A DNA stretch of 64,000 nucleotides from Mesorhizobium sp. YC-39 (GCF_025753795.1 NZ_JAOWPS010000007.1:62001-126000), one strand, 5' to 3'. Shown: positions 7,460 to 16,665, counted from the first letter of the stretch. Numbers and translations are program-made. The notes: generated from the letters alone by a model not told the origin.

Positions 7460-8965
7460 ATGAATGAAATGGGCCAGTCTTCAAGTGCCGGTGCTGCCGG
7501 TCGCTCGCACGCGATGGGTGCACGCGAGATCTACGAGGCTCTTCGCGAGCAAATCCTGGGCGGCGTCTATGAAACCGGCAGTCAGTTGCCGTCCTCCCGA
7601 GGCCTGGCAAATGACCTCGGGGTTTCGCGAACGACGGTGACGGTCGCCTACGAGCAACTGGCTGCGGAAGGTTTCATCGAAGTCCGTCAAGGCGCGCGAC
7701 CTCGCGTTTCATCTTCGTTAATCGGTCCTGAGGCAAGCCGCACTTCCCCGAAACGGCTAGGCCCGGTTCATATATCCGCCTATGGCGAACGACTGCGCGT
7801 CACGCCGCCCTGGCCAGATTACTTGCCGACCGGGTTGAGGGTCGATTTCCGCTATGGCGACCTGGCGCCGGCAGACTTCCCCGCATTGGTCTGGAAACGT
7901 GTGATGAACGAGGCGATGGGGCAGCGCCCGTTGCGTCTTGCCTATGACGATCCTCGCGGCTCGCGCAGGCTACGCCAGGCGCTGCAGGGCTATCTCTGGC
8001 GCGCCCGAACCTTGAGCTGCGACCTCGAGCAGATCATAGTTGTGAACGGCTCGCAGCAGGGCCTCGATCTGTGCGCTCGCCTGCTTCTTGATCCCGCCGA
8101 CCACTTCGTCATCGAGAATCCGTGCTACAGGATGGCGCGTCAGGTCTTTGCCAGTACCGGTGCCTCGCCCATCCCCGTCACCGTCGACGAGGATGGGATG
8201 AAGACGGAGTTGCTGGCGGGGATCGGGGCACGCTTGGCCTATGTCACGCCATCGCATCAGTTTCCGCTGGGCGGCGTCATGCCGATCGCGCGCCGCCATC
8301 AGCTTCTGGAATGGGCGCGGCACAACAACGCCTACGTGATCGAGGACGACTACGACAGCGAATATCGCTATGACATCAATCCGGTCCCTCCGCTGCACAG
8401 TCTCGAGGACCACGGGGCTGTCATCTACCTCGGCACGATCTCCAAGACGCTTTCGCCGATGCTGCGTATCGGCTACCTCGTCGTCCCGCCGGAATTGCAG
8501 GAGGTCTTCGCAACCGCCAAACAATTCGCGGACCGGCATTCGCCGGTGGCTGAACAGGAGGCTCTGGCCTCTCTCATCGAGAGCGGCGGCTACGAAAGCC
8601 ATGTGCGCCGCGTGCGCAGGCTGAACGGCGAGCGTCGGGAGACATTGTTGGGCGCCTTGCAGCGCTGCTTGGGAGATCGCATCGCTGTCCAGGGAGCAGA
8701 GGCTGGTCTGCACGTCGTCGTTTGGCTCAACGACCTGCAGCGATCGCGGGGAACGGCACTGGTCGAAGCCGCCCGACGCACGGGGTTGGGGCTACACCTG
8801 ATATCGCCCCTTTACGAACGACACTCGGAGGAAGGCCGCACCGATCGCGTTGGGCTTGTCATGGGCTACGCCGCCTTGAGCATTCGGCAGATCGAGAAGG
8901 GCGTTGAGGTCCTGCGCGAGGTTGTCAAGCAAGTGCAAGACGCGTTGCCGGGGCAGGGTGACTGA
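7460..8965 (+). CDS. MocR-type transcriptional regulator (GntR winged helix fused to class I aminotransferase fold)
   Basis: Start chosen at 7460 (MNEMGQSSS), since the longer frame would run back into the divergent gamma-lyase gene; the product has 501 residues. A GntR winged helix (about residues 20-90, with LPSSRGLANDLGVSRTTVTVAYEQL) is followed by a PLP-binding aminotransferase-like domain. The latter has AYDDPRGSRRLRQAL, NPCYRMARQVF, EDDYDSEYRYD and the PLP lysine in TISKTLSPMLRIGYLV. MocR proteins sense an amino acid or PLP adduct and control neighbouring genes. Position between two gene runs suggests it governs the minus-strand lyase, aldolase and PaiB-like genes and the plus-strand MOSC, reductase and E1 genes. 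Confidence 0.9.
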   Translation: MNEMGQSSSAGAAGRSHAMGAREIYEALREQILGGVYETGSQLPSSRGLANDLGVSRTTVTVAYEQLAAEGFIEVRQGARPRVSSSLIGPEASRTSPKRLGPVHISAYGERLRVTPPWPDYLPTGLRVDFRYGDLAPADFPALVWKRVMNEAMGQRPLRLAYDDPRGSRRLRQALQGYLWRARTLSCDLEQIIVVNGSQQGLDLCARLLLDPADHFVIENPCYRMARQVFASTGASPIPVTVDEDGMKTELLAGIGARLAYVTPSHQFPLGGVMPIARRHQLLEWARHNNAYVIEDDYDSEYRYDINPVPPLHSLEDHGAVIYLGTISKTLSPMLRIGYLVVPPELQEVFATAKQFADRHSPVAEQEALASLIESGGYESHVRRVRRLNGERRETLLGALQRCLGDRIAVQGAEAGLHVVVWLNDLQRSRGTALVEAARRTGLGLHLISPLYERHSEEGRTDRVGLVMGYAALSIRQIEKGVEVLREVVKQVQDALPGQGD

Positions 8966-9122
8966 GACAGGGGACGTCGAAAGCTGGCGCTGAAAGCGAC
9001 CCCAAGGCCCCCGCATTTCGTGGCAAAGCCAACTGGACTGGGAAAACGCCATGCAACTGGTGCTGTTGATCAGGCCAGTTTGGCGGCAGATTTTGGTGGA
9101 AGACGATTTCCGAGAGCGATGC

Positions 9123-9614
9123 ATGACCTGGCAAGGAAAGCTGCTGCACATCCATATCGCGCCCGCTGCCTCTTATGAAATGGAGGAGCTGGCGCAGGCG
9201 CAGCTCGTGGCCGGCCGAGGCATTGTCGGAGACCGCTACTACCTGGGGACGGGGACCTATTCCGCGCGTCCTGACGTTCGCGAGGTGACACTGATCGAAG
9301 CCGAAGTTCTGGACGCGATCGCGCAGGGCGAACCCAGGATACCGGGCTTCAAGGCCAAGCTCGCACCCGAAGATCACCGGCGCAATATCACAACACGAGG
9401 CGTTCCGCTTAGCCATCTTGTCGGCAAACGCTTCCGGGTCGGTGAAACGATCCTCAGGGCTGCCCGGATGAATGTGCCGTGCAAGTATATCGAGGAGTTG
9501 CTGGGGCTTCCGGGTCTCTACGAGGGGCTTCTGAACCGCTCGGGCCTGAACTGCACAATCGAGGTCGGGGGCGTGATCCGCCCCGGTGATCTGATCTTGC
9601 CCATCGACGAGTGA
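9123..9614 (+). CDS. MOSC-domain protein (molybdenum-cofactor sulfurase C-terminal type)
   Basis: Start at the internal ATG (MTWQGKLLHIHIAP) gives 163 residues, normal for a standalone MOSC domain. Typical blocks are GIVGDRYYLGTGTYS, VREVTLIEAEVL, HRRNITTRGVPLSHLVGKRF, and the likely cofactor-ligand cysteine in MNVPCKYIEELLGLPGLYEGL. MOSC proteins such as YcbX and YiiM carry a molybdenum cofactor and, with an iron-sulfur partner, reduce N-hydroxylated compounds. The next gene, six bases on, encodes just such a flavin/2Fe-2S reductase, so the two probably form one reducing system. Hydroxyguanidine from canavanine or another N-hydroxy compound is a plausible but unproven substrate. Confidence 0.85.
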   Translation: MTWQGKLLHIHIAPAASYEMEELAQAQLVAGRGIVGDRYYLGTGTYSARPDVREVTLIEAEVLDAIAQGEPRIPGFKAKLAPEDHRRNITTRGVPLSHLVGKRFRVGETILRAARMNVPCKYIEELLGLPGLYEGLLNRSGLNCTIEVGGVIRPGDLILPIDE

Positions 9615-9620
9615 AACGCC

Positions 9621-10571
9621 ATGGCCTCGCCCCGCATCATCATGAAGCTGACCGTGACCGCCGTCCGCAAGGAGCCCGGTGACGTGCTGATCATCGACCT
9701 GAAACACCCGCGCAAACCTCTGCTGCCGCCGTTCGAGGCAGGTTCTCACGTCGATGTCCATCTGCCTGAGGGGAAGGTGCGTCAGTATTCGCTTTGCGGC
9801 GACCCGACCGAGCTCGGCCGCTACACCATCGCGGTGAAACGCGAGAGTGACGGCCGTGGCGGCTCGGCGTGGATTCACGAAACCGTTGCGGCCGGCTCCA
9901 CACTGCCCATCTCGGCGCCACGCAACCATTTTGCGCTCAAGCCCGGCGAGGGGCCGATCTTGCTGCTGGCAGGCGGGATCGGAATCACCCCGATTCTGGC
10001 CATGGCGCGCGCGCTCACCCGGCAGGCCAAGCCGTTCCACTTGCATTATTTCACCCGCAGCCGGGCGCTCACGCCACTCCTGCCGGCGATCGAGAGCGAT
10101 CTTCCTGTCGGAAATGTGCAGCTCCATTTCGATGACGAGCCGGCGACCCGGGAGGATATCGCCGCGCTCCTGGCCAACCGTTTGGCCGACGCACAGACTT
10201 ACTATTGCGGGCCGCCCGGATTCATGGCGGCTGTGGGGCGCGCGGCCGAACACTGGCCCGAGGGCACTGTTCATTTCGAAACTTTCCAGCCTGCCGGGCT
10301 TGACGGCGCGCCACCGGAACCATTCATCATAGAACTGCGTGAGGGCAGGGTGGTCGAGGTTTCGGCGCAGACCACGGCGCTCGCGGCCCTGCGCGCAGCC
10401 GGGGTGCCGTTGCTGGCCTCATGCGAGAACGGCGTTTGCGGGACCTGCGAATGCGGGATGCTTGGTGGGCAGCCGATCCATCGGGATTCCATCCTGTCGA
10501 AAGACGCACGCGGCCACCGCTTCATCGCCTGCGTGTCACGAGCGACGGGCGTGCTGAAGCTCGATCTTTGA
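9621..10571 (+). CDS. PDR/VanB-type oxidoreductase with flavin, NAD and 2Fe-2S domains
   Basis: The 316-residue protein has the order of phthalate-dioxygenase-reductase-like enzymes. First is a flavin-binding barrel with RQYSLCGDP, then a nucleotide domain starting ILLLAGGIGITPILAMARAL and containing YYCGPPGFM. Last is a C-terminal plant-type 2Fe-2S domain with cysteines in the CENGVCGTC run and a fourth in RFIACVSRA. Such proteins pass electrons from NAD(P)H to an oxygenase or another redox partner. No Rieske oxygenase is present; the neighbour six bases upstream is a MOSC protein, which is the likely acceptor. Pairing resembles the N-hydroxyl reductase systems built from YcbX/YiiM and an iron-sulfur reductase. 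Confidence 0.88.
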   Translation: MASPRIIMKLTVTAVRKEPGDVLIIDLKHPRKPLLPPFEAGSHVDVHLPEGKVRQYSLCGDPTELGRYTIAVKRESDGRGGSAWIHETVAAGSTLPISAPRNHFALKPGEGPILLLAGGIGITPILAMARALTRQAKPFHLHYFTRSRALTPLLPAIESDLPVGNVQLHFDDEPATREDIAALLANRLADAQTYYCGPPGFMAAVGRAAEHWPEGTVHFETFQPAGLDGAPPEPFIIELREGRVVEVSAQTTALAALRAAGVPLLASCENGVCGTCECGMLGGQPIHRDSILSKDARGHRFIACVSRATGVLKLDL

Positions 10572-10619
10572 CGGTCCACTGGGATGCAGCCATCCGGACG
10601 CTGATTTTCGGGGAAGTGA

Positions 10620-13016
10620 ATGACGACGAAACTTGCACATTTGAACGAGATCGAGCGCTGCGTCTCCTGGCTCGCAGCCTGGACGATCCACCACGCCAAC
10701 CACGTCCGCGAGAGCGACGAGATCAAGGTCGGCGGCCATCAGGCTTCTTCCGCCTCCCTGAGCACGATCATGACGGCACTCTACGGATCGGTGCTGCGCC
10801 CACAGGACCGGGTGGCGGTCAAACCTCACGCGGCGCCGATCTTCCACGCTCTCCAATATCTCGCGGGCAACCAGACCCGTGAAAAGCTCATGAACTTTCG
10901 TGGCTACAAGGGCGCCCAGAGCTACCCTTCACGGACCAAAGACATCGACGACGTCGATTTCTCGACCGGGTCGGTGGGGCTCGGCGTCGCGCAGACGCTG
11001 TTTTCGTCGCTGGTGCAGGACTATGTCTCGGCCCATGGCTGGATCAAGGACCGCCCCGAGGGTCGTATGGTCAGCTTGATCGGCGATGCCGAAATGGACG
11101 AGGGCAACATCTACGAAGCCCTGATCGAGGGCTGGAAGCACGGGCTACGGAACTGCTGGTGGATCGTGGACTACAACCGCCAGTCGCTCGACGCCGTGAT
11201 CCGCGAGGGCCTGTGGCAGCGGTTCGAGCAGATTTTCCGTAACTTCGGCTGGGACGTGGTGATCCTGCGCCATGGTGCCCTACAAGAGGCCGCCTTCACT
11301 GAGCCGGGGGGCGAGAAGCTGCGTGAGTGGATCGAGCGGTGTCCCAACCAGCTCTATGCGGCGCTGACCTTCCAGGGAGGCTCAGCCTGGCGCAAGCGGC
11401 TGCTCGACGAGATCGGAGATCAGGGTCCGGCCACCGCTCTGATCGAACGCCGCTCCGACGACGAGTTGCAGGCGCTCATGACGAACCTTGGCGGGCATGA
11501 CATGCCGAGCCTCCTTGAAGCGTTCGAAGCGGCATCCAGACATGACCGCCCTGTCTGCTTCATCTGTTACACCATCAAGGGTTACGGCCTGCCGCTTGCA
11601 GGGCACAAGGACAATCATGCGGGACAGATGACGCCTGCACAGATGGAAGGGTTCCGCCGGCAAATGGGCGTCAAGCCGGGTGAGGAGTGGGGCAAATGGG
11701 CCGCGGCCACCCTGCCGGAACCGGAGCTTGAAGCCTTCTTCTCCAAGGTGCCGTTCTTCAGTGAGGGGCGGCGCCGGCTGTCGGCGCCGTCAGTGCCGGT
11801 GCCCGAAACCCTTCCGTCATCGGGGCAGCGCGGCAAGCCGCTCTCGACCCAGATGGGCTTCGGCCAGATCCTGAACGACATCGCGCGCGAGCAGAGTCCA
11901 CTTGCCGAACGCATTGTCACCACCTCGCCCGATGTGACGGTCTCGACCAATCTTGGGGGGTGGGTCAACCGGCGTGGCCTTTTTGCGCGCGAGACGATGG
12001 CCGACACCTTCAAGGCCGAACGCATCCCCTCCACCTACAGTTGGGAGTTCGGACCCAAGGGGCAGCACCTGGAACTCGGGATCGCAGAGTCAAACCTGAT
12101 GATCATGCTCGGGGCGCTCGGTCTATCGCATTCGATCAATGGCGTGCGTCTGCTGCCGATCGGGACGGTCTACGACCCGTTCATCTATCGCTGCGCCGAT
12201 CAACTGAACTATGCCTGCTACCAGGACGCACGTTTCATGCTGGTCGCCACGCCCTCCGGCGTGACGCTGGCGTCGGAAGGCGGGGCGCACCAATCGATCG
12301 GCACCCCGCTCATCGGCATGGCGCAGGATGGGCTTTGCGCCTTCGAACCGGCCTTCGTCGACGAGTTGTCTGTGATCATGCGCTTCGCATTCGATTACAT
12401 GCAGCGCAACGGCGAAGGAGATCCGGACGAGACGACATGGCTGCGCGATCAGACCGGAGGGTCGGTCTATCTGCGCTTGTCCACCCGGCCGCTCGAGCAG
12501 CCGTTGCGCGACATCAGGCCGGACCTGGCACGGGATATCGTCAATGGCGCCTATTGGCTGCGACCGCCCGGGCCGAACGCCAGCGTAGTGATCGCTTATC
12601 AAGGCGTTGTCGCGCCAGAGGCGATTGCAGCGACTGGGCTTCTGGCAGAGGACCGGCGCGACGTCGGGCTGATGGCAATCACGTCAGCCGACCGGCTGAA
12701 CGCGGGCTGGCAGGCAGCGGAGCGTGCCCGCCAGCGCGGAACGACCGGCGCCCTTAGCCACATCGAGCGGATGTTGGCACCGCTGTCGCGCGATTGCGGA
12801 ATCGTTACCGCAATTGATGGTCACCCGGCGACGCTTGCGTGGCTCGGCGGCGTGAACGGGCATCGCGTCAAGGCGCTTGGGGTCGAGCATTTTGGCCAGA
12901 CCGGCACGATTGCAGATCTCTATCGCCACCATGGTCTCGATGCGAATGCCATCGTGCATGCCGCCCAGGCAGTCAGTTCCGGCCGCAGGATCCGATACCT
13001 GAAGGCGCTTCCCTAA
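10620..13016 (+). CDS. AceE-like homodimeric 2-oxo acid dehydrogenase E1 (thiamine diphosphate enzyme)
   Basis: The 798-residue protein belongs to the single-chain pyruvate-dehydrogenase E1 group. Markers are GHQASSASLSTIMTALY, the ThDP/Mg motif LIGDAEMDEGN followed by YNRQSLD, GYGLPLAGHKDNHAGQ, and a transketolase-like second half with LGIAESNLMIMLGALGLS. It is somewhat shorter than housekeeping AceE (about 890 residues). No E2 or E3 gene is near, so it must borrow them or act as a simple decarboxylase. Following the gamma-lyase, MOSC and reductase genes, it may consume the 2-oxo acid (such as 2-oxobutyrate) released from an amino acid. Confidence 0.82.
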   Translation: MTTKLAHLNEIERCVSWLAAWTIHHANHVRESDEIKVGGHQASSASLSTIMTALYGSVLRPQDRVAVKPHAAPIFHALQYLAGNQTREKLMNFRGYKGAQSYPSRTKDIDDVDFSTGSVGLGVAQTLFSSLVQDYVSAHGWIKDRPEGRMVSLIGDAEMDEGNIYEALIEGWKHGLRNCWWIVDYNRQSLDAVIREGLWQRFEQIFRNFGWDVVILRHGALQEAAFTEPGGEKLREWIERCPNQLYAALTFQGGSAWRKRLLDEIGDQGPATALIERRSDDELQALMTNLGGHDMPSLLEAFEAASRHDRPVCFICYTIKGYGLPLAGHKDNHAGQMTPAQMEGFRRQMGVKPGEEWGKWAAATLPEPELEAFFSKVPFFSEGRRRLSAPSVPVPETLPSSGQRGKPLSTQMGFGQILNDIAREQSPLAERIVTTSPDVTVSTNLGGWVNRRGLFARETMADTFKAERIPSTYSWEFGPKGQHLELGIAESNLMIMLGALGLSHSINGVRLLPIGTVYDPFIYRCADQLNYACYQDARFMLVATPSGVTLASEGGAHQSIGTPLIGMAQDGLCAFEPAFVDELSVIMRFAFDYMQRNGEGDPDETTWLRDQTGGSVYLRLSTRPLEQPLRDIRPDLARDIVNGAYWLRPPGPNASVVIAYQGVVAPEAIAATGLLAEDRRDVGLMAITSADRLNAGWQAAERARQRGTTGALSHIERMLAPLSRDCGIVTAIDGHPATLAWLGGVNGHRVKALGVEHFGQTGTIADLYRHHGLDANAIVHAAQAVSSGRRIRYLKALP

Positions 13017-13113
13017 GCGGTCGGCGGACGTCTTGCGCTATCGGCACGATGGGGGTGTCATGCTTGAGTAGCCGCCCGAGACTCCATCAAGCCAACGCCA
13101 TATTGCCGCGGGG

Positions 13114-13713
13114 TCACGTTTCTACGCCCCGTTCCAGCACAGCCATGGAAAACGAAACGGCATGATCGTCGGCAGCCGCATAGGAGTGCGGCTGATCGGT
13201 GAGGAGTCGCGCGGCTTCGCCGGCTTGCAAGATTATGGTTTCGGAGCCGACAGTGAGCTTCAGACTTCCTCGCAGGACCGAAACAAGTTCACGAGTGCCG
13301 CGGCTGTGAGCGTCCGACCAATGGACATCACCGGGCGCAATCGTCCAGGACCACATCTCGAACATCGTTCGGCCTGAGGTCGATGCCATCAGTTTCGCCT
13401 CGCTGCCTTGCGGGGTTTTCCAAAGTGTTGCTGGTTTGGTCCGTTCGATACGATCGTCTGTGATTTCTTCCGAAGTTTGACCTAGCAAGTCGTTGACCGA
13501 CAGCGAGAACGCGACGGCCAGGCGGCACAAGACTCCAATGCTCGGATTTGCCTTTGCCTGTTCGATGGCCACAACCGTGCCCTTCGAAAGGCCCGCGCGC
13601 TTCGCTAGCGCATCAAGGCTCATATTCTGCAATTGCCGCAAATGCTGCACCTTGGACGAGAGCAGCGTTCCCAGTTCTCTCTCGGTTGCCACCGCTGCTG
13701 CGTGCTTGGTCAT
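13114..13713 (-). CDS. XRE-family regulator with C-terminal cupin domain
   Basis: Start placed at 13713 (MTKHAAAVATERE), giving 199 residues; the longer frame begins inside the divergent control region. An N-terminal helix-turn-helix (LRQLQNMSLDALAKRAGLSKGTV, about residues 27-50) is followed by a linker and a cupin (HSRGTRELVSVLRGSLKLTVGSE), a common small-molecule-sensing pair. Such proteins often control a neighbouring transporter or amino acid gene. It is divergent from the EamA exporter, and two like palindromes lie in the gap, one covering its own start codon, which points to autoregulation. Confidence 0.88.
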   Translation of the reverse strand: MTKHAAAVATERELGTLLSSKVQHLRQLQNMSLDALAKRAGLSKGTVVAIEQAKANPSIGVLCRLAVAFSLSVNDLLGQTSEEITDDRIERTKPATLWKTPQGSEAKLMASTSGRTMFEMWSWTIAPGDVHWSDAHSRGTRELVSVLRGSLKLTVGSETIILQAGEAARLLTDQPHSYAAADDHAVSFSMAVLERGVET

Positions 13714-13723
13714 TATATTGACT
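13708..13723. promoter_or_regulatory. Candidate operator overlapping the XRE-cupin start codon
   Basis: GGTCATTATATTGACT is an inverted repeat (GGTCA, 6 bases, TGACT) covering the start codon of the XRE-cupin gene. A near copy sits 36 bases further on. Confidence 0.5.
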
Positions 13724-13743
13724 TCTCCAGATATGCCGCTTAC

Positions 13744-13759
13744 GGTCAGTATAATGACC
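13744..13759. promoter_or_regulatory. Candidate operator, second copy, in the XRE/EamA gap
   Basis: GGTCAGTATAATGACC is a perfect inverted repeat of GGTCA around six AT-rich bases, matching the site over the regulator's start codon. The 36-base spacing would put both sites near the same DNA face if the helical repeat is 10-12 bases. Binding by the XRE-cupin protein is inferred. Confidence 0.5.
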
Positions 13760-13928
13760 GGTGCGCGAACTTCAATCATGCCATCTCATTTGTTCAAGGA
13801 TTGATGAAGATGTACCTTCCGATCGCTCGTAAAGCCATTGCTTTGAAGTCAGATACATCCCCGACAATAAGGGCGGCGGCGGATATGCATCGACCATTGA
13901 AACCCGTTCTGTTCACTGGGTGCTGCGC

Positions 13929-14765
13929 ATGAGTGTCACGGCCGCAAGCTTGGCGGCCGCCGCTTTTGGCGCTGGCGATTTTCTTGGCGGTGTCGCGTCC
14001 CGCGGTTCGGATTGGCGCCGGGTCGTGTTGGTGGCGCTCGGAACGGGCTTGCTGGTCTTAGGCGTCCCGGCATGCTTCAAGGGCAGCCCGCCCGCTACGC
14101 TTCCGCTGACCTGGTGTTTGTCGGCTGGCGCAGGTTTTGCGGTCGGTGTGTCGCTCCTCTACCGCGCGCTCGCCGAGGGACAGATGACCCAGGTCGCACC
14201 GGTCACCGCCGTCGTTGCAATCGCCGTTCCGGCTCTGGTGGATATTCTGACCGGCAAAGCGCTGACAGGGCATCTGTTGCTTGGGCTCGGGGCTGCCGGC
14301 CTCAGCGCTGCTCTTCTATCGGGTTTGAGTGGTGGCTTGTACAAGAGCATCCGGAACCGATCGGTCATCATTGTCGCTATCGGTGCCGGGCTTGGCTTGG
14401 CCCTGTTCTACATCGGCCTTGATAGAGTCGACGCGGCAGGGGGAGGGATCTGGGGACTCACGCTTGTTCGTGCCACAGCATTTGTACTGGTTACTGCCGT
14501 GGCCCTGAGAAGCCGAAGACAGGTGTTTCAGTTGCGGAGCTTGGGTGTCGCTGCTGTTGCCGGCCTTCTCGATGGAACTGCAAACCTGCTGCTGATGCTT
14601 GCATTTGCCACGGGAGGGTTGGCCGAGACTGCCGCCGTCGCCTCACTTTATCCGGTCGCCACCATCCTGTTGGCCATCGCCGTTCTGCGAGAGCGGCCTT
14701 CGATTACACAAGGGATCGGGCTGCTTTTGGCCATTCCGGCGGTCTTCCTTCTCCAATCCGGTTAA
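13929..14765 (+). CDS. EamA/DMT-superfamily transporter
   Basis: The roughly 278-residue protein is almost wholly hydrophobic, with about ten predicted membrane segments in two related halves, as usual for EamA exporters. The second half ends TAAVASLYPVATILLAIAVLRERPS, a strong family signature. The ATG at 13929 is preferred to the GTG three codons earlier. It is divergent from the XRE-cupin gene and is its likely target. Substrate is unknown; relatives export amino acids and other small metabolites. Confidence 0.85.
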   Translation: MSVTAASLAAAAFGAGDFLGGVASRGSDWRRVVLVALGTGLLVLGVPACFKGSPPATLPLTWCLSAGAGFAVGVSLLYRALAEGQMTQVAPVTAVVAIAVPALVDILTGKALTGHLLLGLGAAGLSAALLSGLSGGLYKSIRNRSVIIVAIGAGLGLALFYIGLDRVDAAGGGIWGLTLVRATAFVLVTAVALRSRRQVFQLRSLGVAAVAGLLDGTANLLLMLAFATGGLAETAAVASLYPVATILLAIAVLRERPSITQGIGLLLAIPAVFLLQSG

Positions 14766-14977
14766 GGGGTGGTCCAAGCGGCTCGGGACGACAATGATAG
14801 ATGCCGGTCTGAGGTGCCCGTCCTTGCAAGAGGGGGCGTCACGTTCTCCCTATCGTCCTGGTGCGACGATCGAGTGGCATGCGCAGGGCAGTTGGCCGTC
14901 AGGATATGACAATTCGCGGATGCCAACCGGACGTGGCGCGCCTGCGAAGTGGCAACGGTCGCGTTGCCCTTCCGGGG

Positions 14978-16405
14978 TCAGCCGCCAACCCCAAACGAAG
15001 TATTCTTGCGCTGGCTTGAAGGTTGCATCGGCGACATTTCACCTTTGACAGGCCCTTGGGCACTGTGCGCCTTCAGGAGCCGGTATAAATGTGCGCGACT
15101 TATGCCGAGCAAATCCGCGGCGCGACGCTTGTTCCCTTGAGCTTGTTTCAACGCGGCCCGAATCTCCGCTCCGGTTTGGGCTTGAATTCGGTGCTTGAGC
15201 GGAGGGTTCGATCCCGCATATGTCGGCTCCAAAGGAAACTCTGGGAAAGACGCAGAAAGTTTGCCGGTGATGACCAGTCGCGTCAGAACATTCTCCAGTT
15301 CGCGCACGTTGCCGGGCCATGAATGCCGGAGCAGGAGTTGACGGTCCTTCGCCGCCAACGCGGGCGCTGGCTTGCCCAGACGGTCGGTGATGCGTGAGAG
15401 CAATTGCTCCGCGAGAAAACCGACATCGTCGCGCTCACGTAAAGCAGGTACAATTATAGGAAGCACATTCAGCCGGTGGTAGAGATCTTCGCGAAAGCGG
15501 CCAGCTTTGACCATATTGGCGAGCGGTCGGTTGGTAGCACAGATAACACGCGCGCTGACGCTCACGGGAGTGGTGCCGCCTACCCGCACAATCTCGTTGG
15601 CCTGAAGGACGCGCAGCAAGCTGCCTTGAAGGGAAAGCGGCATATCGCCAATTTCGTCCAGGAACAGCGCGCCACCTGCGGCAAGTTCGAACTTGCCCGG
15701 CTTGCCGCGATTGCGGGCACCCGTGAAGGCGCCACCCTCGTAACCGAATAGCTCAGCTTCGACGAGCTCGCTTGGAATCGAAGCGCAATTGACCCAGACG
15801 AAGGGTCCGCGGGATCTGTCTGATAGGGCATGAATTGCATGCGCGGCCAGTTCCTTGCCCGAGCCGGTTTCGCCGCAGATGAGCACTGGCAGTTCATATT
15901 CCGCGACCGACTGAAGGGCGCCGCGATACGCATCCATCTGCTCGCCTTGTCCAAGGATGTCGTCCAAGCTGAATTTTGATTGCCAGAGCTTGTTGCTTTG
16001 AGGGATGGCGAGCTCCGCCTTCGAGATACGGCTGTATGTTTTCTTTAGCGCATCGAAATCGGAGAACAGGGCCAGCCCTACCGCGCCGATAGTAATACCA
16101 TCGCGCTGTACAGGAACCTGCTTCGTCACCAATTTGTGGCCACGAACTTCCAAGGGATAGCCGACATGGGTCCCTATGCCTCGAGCAACAAGATGAAGCC
16201 GGGTTTGTTGCCCAACCACATCGGTTATGTGTCGACCTAGAAATTCCTCTGCCTCGCCTCCCAGCAGGCGGCAATAAGGCTCGTTTATCAACACGATCGT
16301 CCCGGACGTATCAACGGCAACCAGACAGTCCGAGACATGATCGAGGATGAGCCTCAGAAAGTCGGCCTCTTCGGATGAACCGACAAACCAATCCGGAAGC
16401 GCCAT
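14978..16405 (-). CDS. PAS-domain sigma-54-dependent transcriptional activator
   Basis: Start set at 16405 (MALPDWFVGSSEE), giving about 475 residues. Order: PAS domain (about 20-130, with LDHVSDCLVAVDTSGTIVLINE), AAA+ domain with Walker A GETGSGKELAAHAI, the sigma-54 contact loop ELFGYEGGAFTGARN, Walker B GGALFLDEIGDM, and a Fis-type helix-turn-helix (RRAADLLGISRAHLYRLLK). The PAS part suggests sensing of a small ligand or redox state. It is divergent from a hydrolase gene that has a clear -24/-12 promoter, which is strong context evidence that this activator controls the hydrolase, transporter and PLP-enzyme genes. Confidence 0.93.
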   Translation of the reverse strand: MALPDWFVGSSEEADFLRLILDHVSDCLVAVDTSGTIVLINEPYCRLLGGEAEEFLGRHITDVVGQQTRLHLVARGIGTHVGYPLEVRGHKLVTKQVPVQRDGITIGAVGLALFSDFDALKKTYSRISKAELAIPQSNKLWQSKFSLDDILGQGEQMDAYRGALQSVAEYELPVLICGETGSGKELAAHAIHALSDRSRGPFVWVNCASIPSELVEAELFGYEGGAFTGARNRGKPGKFELAAGGALFLDEIGDMPLSLQGSLLRVLQANEIVRVGGTTPVSVSARVICATNRPLANMVKAGRFREDLYHRLNVLPIIVPALRERDDVGFLAEQLLSRITDRLGKPAPALAAKDRQLLLRHSWPGNVRELENVLTRLVITGKLSASFPEFPLEPTYAGSNPPLKHRIQAQTGAEIRAALKQAQGNKRRAADLLGISRAHLYRLLKAHSAQGPVKGEMSPMQPSSQRKNTSFGVGG

Positions 16406-16613
16406 TGAAGCACCTGTGTTGGCCAAGCCCCAAGCGCAGGCTTGCGAGGCTTCATGATGTCCGAGTGTCCCGCAAGCGAGACGATAGTGTGTCTCTTCGG
16501 TGACATTACTATCCCGGTTGCGGCCTGTCAAACATCGCTCACAGTTTCAAAGGCGACGATTTTCTACAACGATACCAACTCGATAAGAGGGTTGTTGGCG
16601 CGCGAGCGTGGAC

Positions 16614-16628
16614 TGGCCCGGGCCTTGC
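16614..16628 (+). promoter_or_regulatory. Sigma-54 (-24/-12) promoter of the hydrolase operon
   Basis: TGGCCCGGGCCTTGC matches the consensus TGGCAC-N5-TTGC with correct spacing and lies 37 bases upstream of the hydrolase start. A sigma-54 activator is encoded divergently. An inverted repeat GAGAC, 8 bases, GTCTC at 16478-16495 is a weak candidate upstream activator site. Confidence 0.75.
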
Positions 16629-16665
16629 AAAGTTCCCCGTGTGGAAACGCGCAGGGAGGAAAGAG

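Noticed and set aside
8925..10274. Long minus-strand frame (449 codons) opposite the MOSC and reductase genes
   Set aside because: It is antisense to two genes with clear domains and shows no domain of its own; long antisense frames are common in GC-rich DNA.
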